Below are positions 43,383-53,100 of a stretch of DNA of 64,000 nt, piece by piece. Within the stretch, counting starts at the first letter, position 1. Every line of letters starts with the position of its first letter. The notes beneath the pieces are model-generated. The model saw nothing but the letters and a program-made list of their open reading frames with translations. It searched no databases and was not told where the DNA came from. The stretch comes from Microbacterium sp. SMR1 (GTDB lineage Bacteria; Actinomycetota; Actinomycetes; Actinomycetales; Microbacteriaceae): NCBI RefSeq assembly GCF_003289625.1, contig NZ_QMBN01000002.1, forward strand, positions 54,241-118,240, written 5' to 3'. The position numbers and the translations under genes were made by a program.

Positions 43383-44643
43383 CGGCGTGCCTGCCGGGGG
43401 CCCGTCGCGGCAGCAGTGCGAGGGTCGTACCGAGCGGGTCGGGCATCACGAAGTGCCCGAAGGTGTCGTTGGCGAAGAACATGACGCCGTCCAGCATCGC
43501 ACTCAGCTCGCTGTACACCGCGCGCTGGCGGTGCCAGAAGTGCGGCGAGTCGAGGTAGACCCGATACCAGTACCAGGGGTCGACGAAGTCGAGCGAGTAG
43601 ATGATCTCGAGCTCACCCCCGAGGCGTGCGCGCAGCGCGATCTTGCTGCGGGCCGATTCGGCGATGTTCTCCTCGCGCGCGAGCACCGCGAAGTTCGAGA
43701 CGACGATGCCGCTCAGCGCCGCGTAGGCATCATCGGTCATGCCCCACACGTCCTGCTCCACCTCGACGGGCCAGAACGAGTCCTGCCAGTAGATGCGTGC
43801 TCCCGCGGCTGTCCCGCGCGCGCCCGCGTCGAGCAGTTCGCGGAGCCGCGTGAAGAACCGCGTCACCGACGCGCGCCGTGCGGGAGTCGATTCCACAGCG
43901 TGCTCGGGATGCCAGATGCCGATGAGGCCGAACTGATTGCCGAGCGTGATGCCGTCGAGCCCGAAATCGGCGACGAACGCCGCGATCTGACGTGCGGCGA
44001 ACCGCTCCACCGGCTCACCAGCCGGGATGCCGTCCGGATACGCCGCGTACGTCTCGGTGTCGGCATCGAGCACCCCGGCGACGTCGAGGAGACCTGGGGC
44101 GATGTTGCCGCCGGCATCCACCCAGCCGGATGCCGCCTCGGGATGCCGCTCCGTCTTCCACACGCACGCGCAGAACTCCGACCCCGGCTCGAGGTACTCG
44201 AGCAGCAGGAGGGGGATGCCGCGCCGCCGCGCCTCGTCGCGAAATGCCCGGTAGATCGCCGCGAGAGTGGCGTAGTCCATCGGCTGCTCGCTGAGTACGA
44301 ACGCCGGCCCCGCGTGGTACGGGTTGCCCGCGATGACCCGGTCCTCCCGCGCGACGCGCAGCCAGTGGCCGTTGTGGTCCCGCGTCGAGACGGCGGTGCC
44401 GACGTAGGAGTTGTAGCGCCCCCAGTCGAAGCGCGTCGCCTCGTGTTCCGCACCCGGGTACGCGAGCACGTGATCGCCGTTGCCGGCGCAGAAGGTCACG
44501 ACCACCTCATCGACGCGGGCGAACCAGTCGGCGTAGTGGTCGAAGAACGACGCGACCCCGGGCCGCGGGTCGGCGAGGTCGGCGAAGATCTTCGGAGTCA
44601 CCCACGTGTGCGCCCGCTGCGCACGGCGCGCATCGCCGCTCAC
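43366..44643 (-). CDS. Uncharacterised protein of the family-5 transporter operon
   Basis: A 425-residue soluble protein with no signal peptide and no family I recognise. It is rich in Trp, Tyr, Asp and Glu, with segments such as EVVVTFCAGNGDHVL, LLLLEYLEPGSEF, LDGITLGNQFGL, IYWQDSFWPVE and IIYSLDFVDPWYWY that look like strand ends of a TIM-barrel glycosidase. No sure catalytic pair can be named. GTG start overlaps the ATPase stop (GTGA). It probably acts on the imported sugar; it is a good candidate for a new enzyme family. Confidence 0.55.
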   Translation of the reverse strand: MSGDARRAQRAHTWVTPKIFADLADPRPGVASFFDHYADWFARVDEVVVTFCAGNGDHVLAYPGAEHEATRFDWGRYNSYVGTAVSTRDHNGHWLRVAREDRVIAGNPYHAGPAFVLSEQPMDYATLAAIYRAFRDEARRRGIPLLLLEYLEPGSEFCACVWKTERHPEAASGWVDAGGNIAPGLLDVAGVLDADTETYAAYPDGIPAGEPVERFAARQIAAFVADFGLDGITLGNQFGLIGIWHPEHAVESTPARRASVTRFFTRLRELLDAGARGTAAGARIYWQDSFWPVEVEQDVWGMTDDAYAALSGIVVSNFAVLAREENIAESARSKIALRARLGGELEIIYSLDFVDPWYWYRVYLDSPHFWHRQRAVYSELSAMLDGVMFFANDTFGHFVMPDPLGTTLALLPRRAPGRHADASRP

Positions 44644-45428
44644 GAGGTCTCCGCGAAGCGGCGGTGCGGGTCGGGCGCCGCATCCGCGAGCCGCTGCGTA
44701 TAGGGGTGCTGCGGATGCAGGATGACGTCGTCCGCCGGCCCGCGCTCGACGATCTCGCCGTGGTACATGACGAGGATCTCGTCGGAGAAGTGCCGCGCGG
44801 TCGCGAGGTCGTGGGTGATGTACAGCACCGCGAGGTCGTCCTGCCGCTGGATGTCGGCGAGCAGCCGCAGCACGCCGAGCCGGATCGACACGTCGAGCAT
44901 CGACACCGGCTCGTCGGCGATCAGCACGCGCGGCGCCGGCGCAAGGGCGCGAGCGATCGCGACCCGCTGACGCTGGCCACCCGACAGCTCGTGCGGACGG
45001 CGGTGCAGGTACTCGTCGGGGTCGAGCTGCACGCGTTCGAGCAGCTCGGCGGCGGCCCGCTGCACCTGCATCCGCCCCCGCGCACGCCCCGACATCACGA
45101 GGGGACGGGCGATGTGGTGGTAGATCGAGTGGAACGGGTTCAGCGAGGCGAACGGATCCTGGAAGACCATCTGCACCGCGGTGCGGTACTGCCGTGCCCC
45201 GCGCCCCCGGGTCGGGGGCTTCTCGCCGTCGAGCGAGATCTCACCGCCGCTGGGCTGCTCGAGCAGCAGAAGCATCTTGGCGATCGTCGACTTGCCGCTG
45301 CCGCTCTCACCCACGAGCGCGACCGTCTGCCCGTAGTCGATCGAGAGGTCGACGCCTTTCACCGCCTCGACGGCGCCGCGCCCCGTGCCGTAGGTCTTGC
45401 GCAGGCCGATGGCCTCGATCGCGCTCAT
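44640..45428 (-). CDS. ABC transporter ATP-binding protein, DppF type
   Basis: A 262-residue ATPase: Walker A GESGSGKST, signature LSGGQRQR, Walker B VLIADEP, and the C-terminal HPYTQRL zinc/OPP-type extension. It partners the DppD-type ATPase (ATGA overlap). The complex belongs to the oligopeptide/nickel family, many actinobacterial members of which carry oligosaccharides. Confidence 0.92.
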   Translation of the reverse strand: MSAIEAIGLRKTYGTGRGAVEAVKGVDLSIDYGQTVALVGESGSGKSTIAKMLLLLEQPSGGEISLDGEKPPTRGRGARQYRTAVQMVFQDPFASLNPFHSIYHHIARPLVMSGRARGRMQVQRAAAELLERVQLDPDEYLHRRPHELSGGQRQRVAIARALAPAPRVLIADEPVSMLDVSIRLGVLRLLADIQRQDDLAVLYITHDLATARHFSDEILVMYHGEIVERGPADDVILHPQHPYTQRLADAAPDPHRRFAETS

Positions 45429-46276
45429 GCGCCCTCCTCCGTCGCCGCCGCCGCCGCGCCGGCATACCCCAGTCGCTCCCCCGTGAGGCTGGGGAACGCG
45501 GCGAGCAGCTCGCGCGTGTACGGGTCTCGCGGCCGGTGATAGATGTCTCGCGTCGAAGCGAGTTCGACGATCTCGCCGCGCCGCATGATCGCGATGCGGT
45601 CGCTGATCTCGAGCAGCAGCGGCAGGTCGTGCGTGATGAAGATGACGGCGAAGCCCAGTTCGTCGCGCAGTCGGGTGATCTCGGCGATGATCTCGCGCTG
45701 CACGACGACGTCGAGGGCGGTCGTCGGCTCGTCCATGATCATCACGGGCGGATCGAGCAGCAGCGCCATCGCGATCATGACGCGCTGGCGCATCCCGCCC
45801 GACAGCTCGTGCGCATAGGCGTCGAGCCGCTCGGCAGGCACACCTACGACACGCATGAGGTGCTCGCAGCGGTCACGGCGCTCCTGCTTCGTCATCGTCG
45901 GGCGGTGGGTGGTCAGCACGTCCTCGAGCTGGGCACGGACGCGCAGCACCGGGTTGAGCGCGTTCATCGCACCCTGGAAGACCATCGAGATGCGATCCCA
46001 GCGGAACGCCCGCAGCGCGGCACCCTCGAGCTCGTCGACGCGCACCGGCTGGTCACCGCCCAGGAAGCGGACACCCCCGCCGACGACCTCGGCCGGCGGC
46101 TTCAGCAGCTGTGTGATGCCGTAGGCGAGGGTGGTCTTGCCGCATCCCGATTCGCCCGCGATGCCGAGGATCTCGCCTCGCCGGAGGTCGAAGCTCACTC
46201 CCGCGACGGCGTGCACGACCGGGTCCGAGGCGTAGTCGATGCGCAGGTCCTCGACGCTCAGCACGATGTCGTTCAT
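45425..46276 (-). CDS. ABC transporter ATP-binding protein, DppD type
   Basis: A 283-residue ATPase: Walker [10 protein letters not shown], signature [10 protein letters not shown], Walker [13 protein letters not shown] and C-terminal RDPYTRELL. The start overlaps the stop of the upstream permease by ATGA; the long open frame continuing upstream is only the complement frame of the permeases. It energises the importer with the DppF-type subunit. Confidence 0.92.
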   Translation of the reverse strand: MNDIVLSVEDLRIDYASDPVVHAVAGVSFDLRRGEILGIAGESGCGKTTLAYGITQLLKPPAEVVGGGVRFLGGDQPVRVDELEGAALRAFRWDRISMVFQGAMNALNPVLRVRAQLEDVLTTHRPTMTKQERRDRCEHLMRVVGVPAERLDAYAHELSGGMRQRVMIAMALLLDPPVMIMDEPTTALDVVVQREIIAEITRLRDELGFAVIFITHDLPLLLEISDRIAIMRRGEIVELASTRDIYHRPRDPYTRELLAAFPSLTGERLGYAGAAAAATEEGA

Positions 46277-47178
46277 GAGAGAGCCTTCCGACGGGGACGC
46301 GCTGCGACGGGCAGACGCAGCTTGGGGTTCACTATCTCGTCGAGGGCGAAGTTGACGAGTGACAACGCCGCGCCGAGCGTCGCGATCAGCAGGCCCGGCG
46401 GCACGAACCACCACCACGCCCCGGCCCGCAGCGCCGAGTTCATCTGTGCGTCGTAGAGCATGCGCCCCCACGTGTAGTCGCCCGTCACGCCGAGGCCGAG
46501 GTACGACAGCCCCGCCTCGGCGAGGATCGCCGACACGACGCCGAAGATGAAAGACGACGCGAGGATGGGCAGCAGATTCGGCAGGATCTCGACCGTGATG
46601 ATGCGGAACGTCCGTTCGCCCGCGACGCGCGCGGCCGCCACGTAGTCGCGGTTGCGCAGGCTCAGGGTGACCGCGCGCAGCACGCGCGCGCCGCCGGCCC
46701 AGCTCGTGAGCGCCAGGATCAGGGCGACGACCCCGAGACCACGGCTCTCGACGTAGCTCGACACGACGATGATGAGCGGCAGCCCCGGGATGACCAGGGC
46801 GATGTTCGTGATGAGCGAGAAACCCTCGTCGAACCAGCGCCCCAGGTAGGCGCCGACGATGCCGAAGAACGCCGAGAGCACGAGGCTGAGCACGCCGACG
46901 ACTACACCGATGAGCAGCGAGTTCGTCGTCGACACGGCGAGCTGCGCGAAGATGTCCTGCCCCTTCTGCGTCGTGCCGAGCCAGAACTCGGCGCTCGGCG
47001 GGGTGATCCCGATCGGGCGGATGCGGAACGGGTCGCCGACGAAGAACGGGGCGACGAGGCCGAACAGCACGATGGCGAACGTGATCGACAGTCCGACCAC
47101 CAGCTTCGTGCTGACGGGGCGACGACGGCGGCGCGGCGACAGCTGCGCGAGGGTGGCGGTGACCGATTGCGACGACAT
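46273..47178 (-). CDS. ABC transporter permease, DppC type
   Basis: A 301-residue membrane protein with the OppC N-terminal segment and six helices; the EAA-like loop reads AARVAGERTFRIITVEILPNLLPIL. It lies 3 bases after the DppB-type gene. It forms the inner-membrane channel of the family-5 importer. Confidence 0.92.
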   Translation of the reverse strand: MSSQSVTATLAQLSPRRRRRPVSTKLVVGLSITFAIVLFGLVAPFFVGDPFRIRPIGITPPSAEFWLGTTQKGQDIFAQLAVSTTNSLLIGVVVGVLSLVLSAFFGIVGAYLGRWFDEGFSLITNIALVIPGLPLIIVVSSYVESRGLGVVALILALTSWAGGARVLRAVTLSLRNRDYVAAARVAGERTFRIITVEILPNLLPILASSFIFGVVSAILAEAGLSYLGLGVTGDYTWGRMLYDAQMNSALRAGAWWWFVPPGLLIATLGAALSLVNFALDEIVNPKLRLPVAARPRRKALS

Positions 47179-47181
47179 CCG

Positions 47182-48171
47182 TTACCTCCGGATCCGGGTA
47201 CGGGGGTCGATGACTCCGTAGAAGAGGTCGACGATGAGGTTGGCGGCGAGCACGGCCAGCGTGATCACGAGGAAGAGTCCCTGCATGAGCGCGTAGTCGT
47301 TGTTGTTCACCGACTGCAGCAGGGCGTATCCGATGCCCGGATACGAGAAGACCTGCTCGGTGACGAGCGAGCCCGAGACGACGAAGCCGAGCGAGAGGGC
47401 GAAGCCGGCGACGGACGGGAGGATGGCGTTTCGCGCGGCATACCGCTGCCGCACGCGCACCGGCGAGAGGCCCTTCGCCTCGGCGGTGGTGATGTAGTCC
47501 TCGGACAGCGTCGCGACCATCATGTTGCGCATGCCCAGCATCCAGCCGCCGACCGAGCTGATGACGATCGTGAGCGCGGGCAGGAACGCGTAGTACACGG
47601 CGCTGCCCACGAAGTCGGCCGACCAACCCGGCATCGTGCTGTAGATGTCGTACCCGCCGAAGGCCGGGAAGATCGGCCAGATGACCGCCAGCAGGTACAC
47701 CAGGATGATGGCCATCCAGAAGTACGGCACCGCCTGGAGCATCGTCGTGATGGGGATGAGGTTGTCGAGCCAGCCGCCGCGACGCCACCCGGCGATCGTG
47801 CCGAGGGTGATGCCGAGCACGAACGAGAGCACGGTCGACACCCCCACGAGCACGATCGTCCAGGGCAGCGCCTGCGAGATGACGTCGACGACCGGCGTCG
47901 GGTAGTACGTGATCGAAGGCCCGAAGTCGAACGTCACCACGTTGCGGAGGTACCCGAGGTACGCCTCCCACACGGGGACGTCGGTGCCAGTGCCCAGCAG
48001 CAGCTCGAGGCTCTGCCGCGCCGCCGGGCTGACCGGGCCCTTCTGCGCGAGCTTCGCGAGCATGATGTCGACCGGGTTGCCCGGCAGCAGGCGCGGGATG
48101 AAGAAGTTCAGGGTCACGGCGGCCCACAGCGCGATGGCGTAGAACGCGAGCTTTTTTGCGTAGTACTTCAT
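47182..48171 (-). CDS. ABC transporter permease, DppB type
   Basis: A 329-residue membrane protein with the typical N-terminal FFIPRLLPGNPVD segment and conserved loop AEAKGLSPVRVRQRYAARNAILP. It follows the binding-protein gene by 10 bases. It is the first permease of the family-5 importer. Confidence 0.92.
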   Translation of the reverse strand: MKYYAKKLAFYAIALWAAVTLNFFIPRLLPGNPVDIMLAKLAQKGPVSPAARQSLELLLGTGTDVPVWEAYLGYLRNVVTFDFGPSITYYPTPVVDVISQALPWTIVLVGVSTVLSFVLGITLGTIAGWRRGGWLDNLIPITTMLQAVPYFWMAIILVYLLAVIWPIFPAFGGYDIYSTMPGWSADFVGSAVYYAFLPALTIVISSVGGWMLGMRNMMVATLSEDYITTAEAKGLSPVRVRQRYAARNAILPSVAGFALSLGFVVSGSLVTEQVFSYPGIGYALLQSVNNNDYALMQGLFLVITLAVLAANLIVDLFYGVIDPRTRIRR

Positions 48172-48181
48172 CCCCGCCGGC

Positions 48182-49852
48182 TCACTCCCCGACCGGCTGC
48201 AGGTTCGCCGCCACGACGCCCAGGTTCCAGATCGACCAGGCGGCGGGGAACGCGTACAGGTCGTCCTCCGTCGGCCAGCCCGTGGCGTCGTCGGTGTTGT
48301 AGTACGTGACCGTCGGGACGACGAGCACGGGGATGTAGGGCATGGATGCCGCGATGATCCGCTGGATCTCGAAGTACAGCTCGCGGCGTCGCTCCGGGTC
48401 GACCTCGACGCGGGCTTGGTCCACGAGTGCGTCGACCTCGGGGTCGGTGTACCGCGAGTAGCTCGTGGGAGCCTGCTCCCCGACCGGTGCCGTGGCGGCG
48501 GTCGTGTAGTAGTTCGCGTAGATGTAGTACGGGTCGGCCGACGGACCCTGATAGACGCCGTCCATCGTGAACGAGAACTTGCCCGAGAACCGATTCTCGT
48601 TCCACTGCGCGCCGGGGAGCGCCTCGGGCTTCAGGTCGATGCCGATGTCGGCGAGCTGCTGCGAGGCGACCTCGACGGCGGTGACGTAGGAGGTCCACTC
48701 CTGCGGAACCTGCACCGTGACGCTCAGTCGCTCGCCGTCCTTCTCGTAGATGCCGTCGGCGCCCGGAGCCCACCCGGCCTCCTGGAGCACGGCCGCGGCA
48801 GCCGCCGGGTCGGCGGACGGTGACGTCGTGTCGCCGAGATCCGACGCGATGTACTCCGCGTCGCGCTCGGGCAGCAGCATGGCCGGTGAGACCGCGCCGC
48901 CGAGGCCCTCGAAGGCGATGTCGATGATCTCCTGCCGGTCGAGACCGAGGCTGATGGCGAGCCGCACGGCGGGGTCTGTCTGGGGTCCGGAACAGCCCAG
49001 CGAGGCGTCGGCGCACGAGATCCACGCGGTCTGGTTGATGGGCGTGTTGATCTGATTGAGAGTCGGGTGCGACTCGACCTCGTCGGAGAAGTCGGGGACC
49101 AGTCCGGTGTTCCAGTCGAGCTGGCCGTTGACCATCGCGGTGGTGGCCGCGTCACCGCTCGCGAAGGAGACGTAGCGCAGCGTCTCGAGCGCGGGCTTGC
49201 CCTCCTGCCAGTACGAGGTGTTCTTCTGCAGGACGTAGCTCTGGGGCGTGAAGGTCGAGAGCGTGAACGGTCCGGTGCCGACGGGCTCCTCGTTGACGAA
49301 GTTGGCGACGTCGTCGTACGTGGACCAGAGGTGTTCGGGCACGATCGCGGTGCGACCGATGAGCTCGGGGCCGATCGGCAGCGACGGCTCGTCGAAGGTG
49401 ACGACGACGGTGTCGTCGTCGACCGCCTCGGCCGAGCCGGTGTAGCCGATGGTGTTGATCTCGGGGGTGTCGGCGATGAGGTCGAAGGTGAAGGCGACGT
49501 CATCCGCGGTCAGGGCCTCGCCATCCGACCAGGTGACCCCGTTGCGGACCTGGATCGTCAGCTCCGTCGCTTCGTCGTTCCACGAGTACTCGGTGCCGAG
49601 CATCGGCTTCGGCTCACCGACGGCGAGGTTGTTGTAGAAGAACAGCGGCTCGTAGATCGCCCCGAGCGTCGGCTGGAGCACGTTCGGCGAGAACGGATTG
49701 AAGTTCTTCGTGATGTCGCCGATCGCGCCCGTCGAGATCGAGATTCCGCGGTCGTCGCCGCTCTGCGGAGCGCAGCCGCTGACGAGCAGCAGCGCCACGG
49801 CTCCCGCGGCGAGTGGCATCGCGGCACGGGACCAGGGGGTACGGAGGATCAT
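48182..49852 (-). CDS. ABC substrate-binding lipoprotein, family 5
   Basis: A 556-residue SBP_bac_5 protein with a lipobox ending at Cys27. Conserved features include the NGVTWSDGEALTADDVAFTFDL block. Although the family is named for peptides, many members bind oligosaccharides, and the genes around it are all glycan-related. It is first of a seven-gene operon ending with the ROK gene and is preceded by an operator. It diverges from the secreted GH-A enzyme, whose products it probably collects. Confidence 0.92.
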   Translation of the reverse strand: MILRTPWSRAAMPLAAGAVALLLVSGCAPQSGDDRGISISTGAIGDITKNFNPFSPNVLQPTLGAIYEPLFFYNNLAVGEPKPMLGTEYSWNDEATELTIQVRNGVTWSDGEALTADDVAFTFDLIADTPEINTIGYTGSAEAVDDDTVVVTFDEPSLPIGPELIGRTAIVPEHLWSTYDDVANFVNEEPVGTGPFTLSTFTPQSYVLQKNTSYWQEGKPALETLRYVSFASGDAATTAMVNGQLDWNTGLVPDFSDEVESHPTLNQINTPINQTAWISCADASLGCSGPQTDPAVRLAISLGLDRQEIIDIAFEGLGGAVSPAMLLPERDAEYIASDLGDTTSPSADPAAAAAVLQEAGWAPGADGIYEKDGERLSVTVQVPQEWTSYVTAVEVASQQLADIGIDLKPEALPGAQWNENRFSGKFSFTMDGVYQGPSADPYYIYANYYTTAATAPVGEQAPTSYSRYTDPEVDALVDQARVEVDPERRRELYFEIQRIIAASMPYIPVLVVPTVTYYNTDDATGWPTEDDLYAFPAAWSIWNLGVVAANLQPVGE

Positions 49853-49937
49853 CGTCGTTCCTTTCCGACACGTCGATGTGCGGGCTCGGGGCCGGGTGGT
49901 CCGGCGAAAGTAAAGTATCTGAAATTAGCCGAAATGG

Positions 49938-49950
49938 GTAGCCCCACTAC
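49938..49950. promoter_or_regulatory. RpiR/HexR-like operator, site 7
   Basis: GTAG-CCCCA-CTAC, 85 bases upstream of the family-5 binding-protein gene on the minus strand. The gap of 253 bases between the divergent genes contains this site and site 8 and no further gene. Confidence 0.65.
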
Positions 49951-50021
49951 AGATCTGAGCCGGGTACTCGCTCTTGTGGGCTGTCGAAGCGCTGATATAC
50001 CGTGCTCCACAACAGATGTTC

Positions 50022-50034
50022 GTAGTCGCACTAC
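50022..50034. promoter_or_regulatory. RpiR/HexR-like operator, site 8
   Basis: GTAG-TCGCA-CTAC, 71 bases upstream of the secreted GH-A gene. Upstream of it, TTGTGG (49974-49979) and TATACC (49996-50001) with a 16-base spacer could be a promoter, which would put the operator just downstream of the transcript start. Confidence 0.65.
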
Positions 50035-50105
50035 CTGGTGTCGCCATCGACGGTCCCGAACCCGTGCGCGACTGCGCTCCATCGACGCAGATAGGAGATC
50101 CCCCC

Positions 50106-53100
50106 GTGAAACGACGAATCGGCGCTGCAGTCGCAGCGACCGCCACAGTGATAGCCGGGTCCGTGGCCGCTGCCGCGCTCGGACCGGTCTCACCCGCCAC
50201 CGCCGACGACACCACGCCCGCAGAGCAGCGGACGGTCACCGTCGCGCTCGATCAGACCGTGCAGGAGGACTACCTCGGCATCGGCGTGAACGTCATCCCG
50301 TGGAGCCTGCTCGAGGGCACCACCCGCCTCGGCTACGACGACGCCGACTGGGAGGTCGACGTCGAGCGCATCCTCACGTTGCAGCCGAAGGTCGCTCGCG
50401 TCTGGTTCCAGATCGACTGGATGGAGCTGGAGAAGGGACAGTACGACTTCGACAGCCCCGAGATGCGGGCCTTCTACCGTTACCTCGACGCGTTCGAGCA
50501 GGCGGGAACCGAGGTCCTGCTGAACTTCGGTTGGAAGGTCGGCGAGCGCGTCCACGACTGGTTCCTCTACCCCGGCGTGACCAAGCCCTACGAGAGCGCC
50601 CCCGGCGACCTCGACGCCTACGGCCGCTCGGCTTCGGCTCTCCTCGACGAGCTGATCAATGCACGTGGCTACGACAACATCGACTTCCTGACCTTCTACA
50701 ACGAACCCAACGGGAGCTGGGACTTCGAGGGACCGGCCGACCAGAAGGCGTACTACGCCGAGATGGCACGCAAGGTCCACGACCAGCTGATCGCGGACGG
50801 CCTGCGCGACGAGGTGCAGATCTGGGGTCCGGAGGAGGTCAACGCCCCCGACTGGACCCAGTACATGGCTGAGAACGCGGGCGATGTCTTCGACCAGTAC
50901 TCGTTCCACCTCTACGGCGAGTCGTACGAGTTCCTCGGCGACGCGATCGACCAGCGCCGGTCGACGATCGGCGACGCGCCGTTGAACCTCTCCGAGATGG
51001 GGTGGACCAACCCCGGCACGAGCGTCTGGGAGACCGGCTACGCCAACTACATCATCGGCAGCGCCAACAATGGCGTCCACTCGAACCTCGTGTGGCAGCT
51101 GAACGGCGTGATGACTCACGACCCGGCGGGTGACACGAACGGCTCCTACAACCTGTGGGACTCGCTCGTCCTCGGCCTCGAGCCGACGGCGGCCTTCTAC
51201 GAGGCGGGCCTGCTCATGCGGTACATCCCCGAGCACAGCACGGTGCTGGGAACCGAGACCTCGCACGACGACGTCCGCGCCACTGCGTTCCGGGACCGCG
51301 ACGGCGAGCTCACCGTGCTCGTCGAGACCCAGTCGGGCTCGCCGAAGGACGTTCGCGTGGAGTTCACCGGCGGTGACGTCAGCGAGCCGTTCACGCGCCT
51401 GGCGTACTCCGACTCGATCGTCGAGCGGGAGAAGAATGCGCTGCTGCCCGCGTCATCGGGAACGCTGACGCCGTCGAGCAACGCGTTCACCGACGACGCG
51501 ATCGGCGACGAGAACACCTTCGCCATCTACACGACCTCGCCGGCGGCGACCCAGGTGGCCGTCGACCCGGTCGAGTCGACCATCGCCGGCGGGTCGCAGC
51601 TCGACCTCGACGCCCGCATCATCGATGGAGCCGGTGACCTGACCTGGTCGGTCGTCGGGGAGGATAACGGCTCGATCGACGCGAACGGCGTCTTCACGGC
51701 GCCGGATGTCGACACCGAGCGCACCGTCGCGATCCGCGCGACCCTGGCCGACGGCGTGTACGGCGTCGCTCAGGTGCTCGTGACTCCCGCGTCCGAGCCG
51801 GGGGTCGCGGACGCCCCGGTGTTCAGCCTCGAGCCCGGGCTCTACGAGTCGGTCGAGGCCGTGAGTATCACGACCGGGACGCCCGACGCCGAGATCCGGT
51901 ACACGACGGACGGCAGCGTCCCGACGGCGGACTCGACGCTCTACACGGGGCAGATCGTGCTCGAGCCGCTCAAGACCACCTACCTCCGGGCGATCGCGGT
52001 CGGCGATGGGCTCGAGGACTCCGGGGTGACCTCGCGGCTGTACAAGGTGCGTGACGTGCAGAACGCCCCCGACGGGTACGCCTTCTGCCAGTACCAGGAC
52101 CGCGGCGACTGCATCTTCGAGGGCGAGGCGAGCGTCGCGTTCGGCTCGGATGGCCTGTTCCGCTACGGCACCTTCACCGGCGGCGTCGACTGCACCGCCG
52201 CGAGCTTCGGCGGCGACCCGAACCCGGGCGGCGACAACCGGTGCTTCGTGAACCCCGACGTTCCCGAGGAACAGCCGATCGTCACCATCTACAACGCCGG
52301 CTTCGAGCGGCCCGCCACCGGCGGGACGTCGAACGGACCGATGGTCAACGGATGGACGTTCAGCGCGCGTGCCGGCATCCAGCACAACAACAGCGTCTTC
52401 CAGCCCGCTTTCCCCGCCCCGCAGGGCGAGCGCACGGCGTACCTGAAGAGCGACTCGGGGCTCGCGAGCCGCATCGACCAGACCGTGCGGTTCCCGGCCG
52501 GCACCTTCGCGATCACCTTCGCGGCGGCGAATCGCGTGGGGTTTGGCGGTCAGCAGGAGTTCGACGTTCTCGTGGACGACCAGAACCTCGGACACTTCGT
52601 GCCGACGCGGGATGGGAAGTACACCGCCTTCGAGTCCGAGCCGTTCACCGTCGAGGAGGGCGAGCACACGATCTCGTTCGTCGCGACGACGACCGAGGGC
52701 GACAACACCGGTTTCGTCGACGACGTGCAGGTGGTCGTGGCCTCGACGCCGGAGCCCGAGCCTGACACGGTCAAGCCGGTGGTGACACTCACCGCTCCGA
52801 CGACGGCCGGTCCGCATCGGTCGCTCGATCTGAAGGTCGACGCAACCGACGACCGCGGGCTCGCGCGCATCGTGGCCAACGTCTACCGTGACGGCACGCT
52901 CGTCAAGAGCACGCAGACCGCCGTCGACGGCGCCGCAGCCGCGACGCACGCGGCTGCGGTGACGCTGCCCGACGGCACCTACACGGTCCGTTACAACGCG
53001 CACGATCTGGCCGGCAATGTCGCGCAGACGAAGACGTTCGACGTGACGATCGACGCCACCGCGCCGAGCGTCACGGTGAAGGACGGGGCGTCGTTCACAG

